A stretch of DNA of 9,770 bases from Verrucomicrobiota bacterium (GTDB taxonomy: Bacteria > Verrucomicrobiota > Verrucomicrobiia > Limisphaerales > UBA1412), in NCBI GenBank assembly GCA_017557085.1, contig JAFZAR010000092.1:1-9770 (forward strand). The letters run 5' to 3'. Of this stretch, positions 6,641 through 9,770 are shown in pieces (within the stretch, counting starts at the first letter, position 1; the number at the start of each line of letters is the position of its first letter). The notes beneath the pieces were generated by a model, which ran no database searches, was not told the origin of the DNA, and was given only the letters and a program-made list of their open reading frames with translations. A program made the translations under genes and the position numbers.

Positions 6641-7738
6641 TTATTTTTTTCCACCTTTGGAAACAACTTTGACCTTGCGCGGGGCGCCCAGCAGAGCTGT
6701 TTTCTCGCGAAGTATCTCCGCGCGGACCTGATCCCGTTTCTGGTCTTCCATTGTTCCTTTCATCATTTGCAGATGTCCCTTTTGAGTGACGAGGAACAGT
6801 TCATTAACGATCTCTCTGTCACTGTTCGGGAACATTCCCAGATCCACACCCAGCCGTATGAACGAGAGCAGGTTCAGTGTTTCCTGAGTCTCGATCATGT
6901 AGCAGTTGGACAGGGTTCCCCAGGCCCGACCGACATGGTTGAGCAGGGTCATTTGCCCTTTCTCTTCCAAAAGAGTCTGACGGGCATTCGCTTCGTTGAT
7001 GACCACCTGGCGGATGACTTTCTCCAGACGTGTCACGATGGCATCTTCGGTTTCACCCAGTGTTTTCTGGTTCGATGCCTGAAAGAGGTTCCCCAAAGCG
7101 TCAGTCCCCTCTCCATAAATACCCCGGACGGCCAGTCCCAGTTTGTTCACCGCGCCAATGATCTGACGGATCTGATCTGTCAGCGCCAGTGCCGGCAAAT
7201 GGATCATCGCACTCACACGGATGCCCGTTCCCACATTCGTGGGGCAGGCGGTCAGATAGCCGTATTTGGGATGGAACGCGTATTCAATACTCTGTTCCAG
7301 TTCGGTATCCACCTGATCGATGCGCTCCCAGGCCTGACGGATCTGGAAGCCCGGCAGGATCGCCTGCATCCTCAGGTGATCTTCCTCATTGATCATCACC
7401 GAGATATTCTCGTCTTTATTGATGACCAGTCCGCTTCCGGCACCGCGGGCCGCGTGTTCGCGGCTGATCAGATGGCGCTCTACCAAAGCCGTTTTCTCGT
7501 CACTGCTGAGATTGCCCATTCCCTCCACAAAGCAGGAATCCATCCCGTTGAGTTTCAAAACGGCATCCCGTATCTGTTTAAAGACACGGAGACGTTCCGC
7601 TTTCTTCGCGTAAGACGGAAAGGAAGCGTGACGAAGGTTCCGGGCCAGCCTTGCGCGGCTGCTCAGCACGATCGTATCTTCCGGTCCTCTCAGCGAGGCA
7701 TAACTCTTGGAAGGGATCAAAAACTCAGACAGTGTCAT
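6641..7738 (-). CDS. mcsB: Protein-arginine kinase McsB
   Basis: A 365-residue phosphagen-kinase-fold enzyme that phosphorylates arginine side chains of proteins and so marks them for ClpC-ClpP. Family blocks are intact: SSRARLARNL (26-35) for nucleotide contact, the substrate loop MINEEDHLRMQ (115-125), YGYLTACPTNVGTGIRVSAM with catalytic-loop C165, and RGIYGEGTDALGN (205-217) with E210. The catalytic glutamates are expected at E118/E119 and E210. The C-terminal domain keeps R335-D-x-x-R-A340, the RDxxRA motif that binds phosphoarginine and stimulates the kinase in the Geobacillus protein. This argues for a true protein-arginine kinase and not a creatine/arginine metabolite kinase. The start ATG at 7738 lies 29 nt after the mcsA stop and has a purine-rich but not canonical ribosome site. 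The C-terminus ends in a short lysine-rich tail. Confidence 0.96.
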   Translation of the reverse strand: MTLSEFLIPSKSYASLRGPEDTIVLSSRARLARNLRHASFPSYAKKAERLRVFKQIRDAVLKLNGMDSCFVEGMGNLSSDEKTALVERHLISREHAARGAGSGLVINKDENISVMINEEDHLRMQAILPGFQIRQAWERIDQVDTELEQSIEYAFHPKYGYLTACPTNVGTGIRVSAMIHLPALALTDQIRQIIGAVNKLGLAVRGIYGEGTDALGNLFQASNQKTLGETEDAIVTRLEKVIRQVVINEANARQTLLEEKGQMTLLNHVGRAWGTLSNCYMIETQETLNLLSFIRLGVDLGMFPNSDREIVNELFLVTQKGHLQMMKGTMEDQKRDQVRAEILREKTALLGAPRKVKVVSKGGKK

Positions 7739-7767
7739 TCTTTTTCTTTCTGTTTTTTCCGGTCAAA

Positions 7768-8490
7768 CTATTTGTCCTCGCCCTCCACGCTATCGAACAA
7801 AGTCTTTAATGCGCCCAGAAGATCTTGAGTTTCATCCTCTTTTTCCTTTTTAGACTCAATCTTCTTCTCCAGTTCCTTGATCTCGTCCCGGATCTTGGCG
7901 GCATACTCATAGTTTTCCTCCTCGATAGTCTGCTTCAAGAGAGCTTTCTTGGATTCGTACAGTTCTTCCAGCAATTCCTGATTCTCATAAACGTCGGGGG
8001 CTCCGGCTTTCTTCTTGGAGGAAGCCGTCTTAGCCGCCGCGCGCTTGCGGGTCTTCTTGACAGGGAGCTCTTCGGCAGCAGGTTGTGCCGTACCCGACTC
8101 CGGCAAAGGATGATATTTGGGAGTCTTGCCGATATGCTGAGTTCCCCGGTGCATGTGTTTGAGAGCATTTTCCAGGTTCTCCACAAATGTCTTATAGCAA
8201 AAAGGACACCCCAGCTTGCCGGTCTTGGACAAATCCTGACTGGTATATCCGCATTCCGGGCAAACAAGTTCTTCCGTCTGTTTCTTTTTCGGCTTGGGTT
8301 CCTCTTCTTTATCCGAATTGATCGCGTGCGAAAACTTCTTGAGGATCTCCAGCATGGAGAAACCGGCGGGATCATCCACACCGCACTTCTCCGCGCAGGC
8401 GGCGCAAAGATCCAGTTTCCGGATCTTGCCGCCCACTACCTGCGTCAGATGAACTGTCGCTTCAGCCTTTTTACAAATTTGACAAAGCAT
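7768..8490 (-). CDS. mcsA: McsA-like zinc-finger/UVR-motif activator of McsB
   Basis: A 240-residue protein with two zinc-binding modules made of CxxC pairs: C3/C6 with C29/C32, and C77/C80 with C95/C98. A conserved McsA stretch HRGTQHIGKTPKY (114-126) follows, then a lysine/alanine-rich linker (about 144-166) and a C-terminal UVR coiled-coil motif (about 172-212, core EEENYEYAAKIRDEIKELE). McsA binds McsB and is needed for its full activity; the UVR motif is thought to mediate contacts with ClpC-type partners. The gene is first in the mcsA-mcsB-clpC order known from Firmicutes. I chose ATG 8490, which places the first CxxC at residues 3-6 as in relatives. An in-frame GTG at 8505 adds only five residues and directly abuts an inverted repeat; neither start has a proper ribosome site. 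At 240 residues it is longer than B. subtilis McsA (about 185), the extra length being mostly the basic linker. Confidence 0.93.
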   Translation of the reverse strand: MLCQICKKAEATVHLTQVVGGKIRKLDLCAACAEKCGVDDPAGFSMLEILKKFSHAINSDKEEEPKPKKKQTEELVCPECGYTSQDLSKTGKLGCPFCYKTFVENLENALKHMHRGTQHIGKTPKYHPLPESGTAQPAAEELPVKKTRKRAAAKTASSKKKAGAPDVYENQELLEELYESKKALLKQTIEEENYEYAAKIRDEIKELEKKIESKKEKEDETQDLLGALKTLFDSVEGEDK

Positions 8491-8505
8491 ACACCGTTTT
8501 GGCAC

Positions 8506-8528
8506 AAGGGGGAAACGATATCCCCCTT
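8506..8528. promoter_or_regulatory. Inverted repeat in the mcsA leader, candidate operator
   Basis: AAGGGGGA (8506-8513) and TCCCCCTT (8521-8528) form a perfect 8-bp inverted repeat with a 7-bp spacer, about 5 bp downstream of the predicted transcription start. It does not resemble the CtsR heptad repeat (GGTCAAA type) or the CIRCE element. There is no T tract, so it is not a standard terminator for the gene before it. It could be a repressor site or, as RNA, a hairpin close to the mcsA start that affects translation. Confidence 0.6.
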
Positions 8529-8532
8529 CGCA

Positions 8533-9405
8533 CTATTCAAATATAGGGGTTCCTGTGCTTCTTGTCAACTTGCGGAACAGATCCAGCAGTTTTTTGAAGC
8601 CTTCGCCCGGAACACCGGCTCCGATCTCACGACCGTCCACTTTGGTCACAGGCACCAGTTCGGCCGCGCTGCCGGTCACAAAGCATTCGTCCGCGTTGTA
8701 CACGTCATAGCGGGTCACGTTCGGTTCCACGACCTCGAAGCCGCCTTCTTTGGCCACCTCGATGACGGAACCACGGGTGATGCCGTAGAGCGCTCCGGCG
8801 GAAAGCGGCGGAGTGATCAGCTGGTTACCCTTGATCAGGAAGATGTTGTCACCTGTGCACTCGGCCACGTAACCCTGGCTGTTGAGCATGATGGCTTCTT
8901 CCACTCCGGCCGTATTGGCTTCGATCTTGGCCAGGATGTTGTTCAAATAGTTCAGGGACTTGATAGCCGGGTTGACCGCGTTGTGATGATTGCGGGTCGT
9001 CGGCACGGTCACGATGCTCATTCCCTTGGTGTAGTATTCTTCGGGATAGAGCTGGATGCCGGCGGCGATGATGATCACCTGCGGGGTGCCGCATTTCTTG
9101 GGGCTCAGGCCCAGAGTACCCACGCCGCGGGTCACGACCAGACGGATGTAGCAGTCTCTCAGGTTGTTGACTTTGCAGGTCTCCACGACGGCCTTGATCA
9201 TTTCTTCCTGAGTCATCGGGATCGTCAGCGCGATCGCTTTGGCTGAATAATACAGACGGGCAACGTGTTCCACCAGTTTGAACACACGGCCGTTGTAAGC
9301 GCGAATGCCTTCAAACACACCGTCACCGTAAAGTAAACCATGATCGAACACAGAAACGACCGCGTTCTGCTCATCTACCATTTTCCCATTCAAATAAATC
9401 TTCAT
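8533..9405 (-). CDS. ilvE: Branched-chain amino-acid aminotransferase (PLP class IV)
   Basis: A 290-residue fold-type IV PLP enzyme, expected to exchange the amino group between glutamate and the 2-oxo acids of leucine, isoleucine and valine. The start region YLNGKMVDEQNAVVSVFDHG and the block LYGDGVFEGIRAYNGRVF (25-42) are typical. K149 in IKSLNYLN (148-155) is the predicted PLP lysine. E182 in VAECTGDNIF (180-189) contacts the cofactor ring nitrogen. GITRGSVIEVA (208-218) and FVTGSAAELVPV (242-253) line the phosphate and substrate sites. D-amino-acid transaminase or aminodeoxychorismate lyase are alternatives in this fold, but the overall pattern favours IlvE. The ATG at 9405 is chosen because homology begins there; the frame stays open to about 9636, but that extension reads through CACGGAT repeats. 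The last codons hold the promoter of the mcsA unit. No other amino-acid biosynthesis gene is adjacent. Confidence 0.92.
   Translation of the reverse strand: MKIYLNGKMVDEQNAVVSVFDHGLLYGDGVFEGIRAYNGRVFKLVEHVARLYYSAKAIALTIPMTQEEMIKAVVETCKVNNLRDCYIRLVVTRGVGTLGLSPKKCGTPQVIIIAAGIQLYPEEYYTKGMSIVTVPTTRNHHNAVNPAIKSLNYLNNILAKIEANTAGVEEAIMLNSQGYVAECTGDNIFLIKGNQLITPPLSAGALYGITRGSVIEVAKEGGFEVVEPNVTRYDVYNADECFVTGSAAELVPVTKVDGREIGAGVPGEGFKKLLDLFRKLTRSTGTPIFE
8540..8568 (-). promoter_or_regulatory. Near-consensus promoter of the mcsA-mcsB-clpC unit
   Basis: On the minus strand TTGACA (8568-8563, 6/6) is followed after exactly 17 bp by TATATT (8545-8540, 5/6). Transcription should start near 8533, giving a leader of about 43 nt before the mcsA ATG. 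The promoter lies inside the last codons of ilvE, so mcsA is not dependent on ilvE transcription. Such a strong housekeeping-type promoter for chaperone/protease genes usually implies a repressor, and the inverted repeat just downstream is the obvious candidate. Confidence 0.8.
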
Positions 9406-9429
9406 AATCAAAATCTTATACCGCGGGAG

Positions 9430-9435
9430 CCTCCT
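9430..9435 (-). promoter_or_regulatory. AGGAGG at an unusual distance from ilvE
   Basis: A perfect Shine-Dalgarno hexamer ends 24 nt before the ATG at 9405, too far for normal use. No in-frame ATG or GTG lies closer. It may be used through local folding, may be unused, or may be a coincidence in a purine-rich stretch. Confidence 0.3.
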
Positions 9436-9581
9436 TTGCCCGGAAAGATGTCCTTGTCTTTCGCCGGGGGATGACCGTCCCGAACAAGGTATTTTACTGC
9501 GGCATTCCGGGAAATTCCAGTACAAATTCCATAAAAATGAATCAAGTTTTTCAAAAACAATGGGATGTGTATTTTCAGGAA

Positions 9582-9640
9582 ACCACGGATTGAAAAGAAC
9601 CACGGATGGATAGGTGAAAGAACCACGGATGGACACGGAT
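9582..9640. repeat. Cluster of ACCACGGAT repeats
   Basis: ACCACGGAT occurs at 9582-9590, 9599-9607 and 9622-9630, and the shorter CACGGAT again at 9634-9640. The longer unit AAAGAACCACGGATGGA is present twice without change, at 9594-9610 and 9617-9633. Such non-coding CACGGAT/CACGAAT-type short repeats are scattered in some PVC and other environmental genomes, where they are often mistranslated as HPWFF-type peptides. The function is unknown. Confidence 0.85.
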
Positions 9641-9664
9641 ACACACAGACATTGTAAATATTAG

Positions 9665-9698
9665 AAAAAATCCCCGGTGCTATTTCACACTGGGGATT
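9665..9698 (-). terminator. Intrinsic terminator of the right-edge gene
   Basis: On the minus strand AATCCCCAGTG (9698-9688) pairs with CACCGGGGATT (9679-9669) over 11 bp with one G-U pair and an 8-nt loop, then runs into six Ts (9670-9665). It lies 30 nt past the stop codon of the partial minus-strand gene. On the plus strand it is followed only by a delayed T5 run (9704-9708), so it may also work weakly in that direction. Confidence 0.88.
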
Positions 9699-9728
9699 CT
9701 TCGTTTTTATCTCAACTCACTGAATGCT

Positions 9729-9770
9729 TTATTGCGCACAGCGATAGAATTTCTTGCCTTTGCTGGTGTA
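9729..9770 (-). CDS. C-terminal end of an unidentified protein (partial)
   Basis: The minus strand is open from the right edge for 13 codons, ending YTSKGKKFYRCAQ and a TAA at 9729. The intrinsic terminator 30 nt downstream supports this as the real end of a gene. Too little is visible to name the protein. Confidence 0.5.
   Translation of the reverse strand, partial: YTSKGKKFYRCAQ

Larger units (their letters stand above)
9406..9728. other. 323-nt intergenic region upstream of ilvE
   Basis: No credible gene is seen. From left to right on the plus strand it contains a TATAAG hexamer very close to the ilvE start (9414-9419, minus), an AGGAGG (9430-9435, minus), a G+C-rich stretch (9421-9480) and an A+T-rich stretch (about 9525-9580). 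After these come a cluster of CACGGAT repeats (9582-9640) and a terminator for the gene at the right edge. No confident promoter for ilvE was found; TTGAAA/TATGGA on the minus strand near 9530-9560 has a 15-bp spacer and is weak. Confidence 0.6.

Noticed and set aside
8506..8568. CtsR box or CIRCE element at the mcsA promoter
   Set aside because: No GGTCAAA-type tandem heptads and no TTAGCACTC-N9-GAGTGCTAA pattern are present; the inverted repeat has a different sequence and spacing.
7825..9246. A 473-codon open frame on the plus strand
   Set aside because: It lies antisense to mcsA and ilvE, both of which show strong family motifs in their own frame; it is an antisense shadow caused by codon bias.
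9406..9636. N-terminal extension of the aminotransferase up to about 9636
   Set aside because: The frame is open, but the extension translates the CACGGAT repeats and G+C-rich leader; family similarity starts at the ATG at 9405.

Overview
The window reads as chromosomal DNA from a free-living or gut/rumen-type Gram-negative bacterium. My best guess is the PVC superphylum (Kiritimatiellota, Lentisphaerota or a relative). That is inference from three things: a McsA-McsB-ClpC protein-quality-control operon without an adjacent ctsR, a plant-polysaccharide type glycoside hydrolase (GH127-like), and non-coding CACGGAT-type repeats of the kind seen in such genomes. Shine-Dalgarno sequences are mostly weak. 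No 16S rRNA or other taxonomic marker is present, so the assignment is tentative.

Layout, left to right. (1) 3-1280 (+): 3' part of a GH127/DUF1680-type beta-L-arabinofuranosidase-like hydrolase, cut by the window edge and closed by a strong intrinsic terminator. (2) 1353-2776: a compact unit made of a 417-residue AAA_14/DUF4143 ATPase gene (+) lying between two nearly identical 40-bp palindrome-centred repeats (39/40 identical, direct orientation). A third, diverged palindrome of the same family forms the promoter-proximal leader of the ATPase gene. This is the least explained part of the window. (3) 2774-3925 (-): a GT4 glycosyltransferase convergent with the ATPase; its stop codon lies inside the right-hand repeat. 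(4) 3948-8568 (-): the transcription unit mcsA-mcsB-clpC, with a near-consensus sigma70-type promoter buried in the 3' end of the upstream gene, an 8-bp inverted repeat just downstream of the predicted start site, and a clean intrinsic terminator after clpC. (5) 8533-9405 (-): ilvE-type class IV aminotransferase. (6) 9406-9728: non-coding, with CACGGAT repeats and a terminator belonging to a minus-strand gene of which only the last 13 codons are visible at the right edge.

How the genes fit together: McsB is a protein-arginine kinase, McsA its zinc-finger activator/adaptor, and ClpC the AAA+ unfoldase that takes arginine-phosphorylated proteins to ClpP. The intact RDxxRA motif of McsB, the UVR motifs of both McsA and ClpC, and an IGF loop in ClpC all argue for a working phosphoarginine-ClpCP degradation route. 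The firmicute repressor gene ctsR and its operator are not seen here, so the inverted repeat at the mcsA promoter is a candidate site for a different regulator. The glycosyltransferase and the aminotransferase look like unrelated neighbours.
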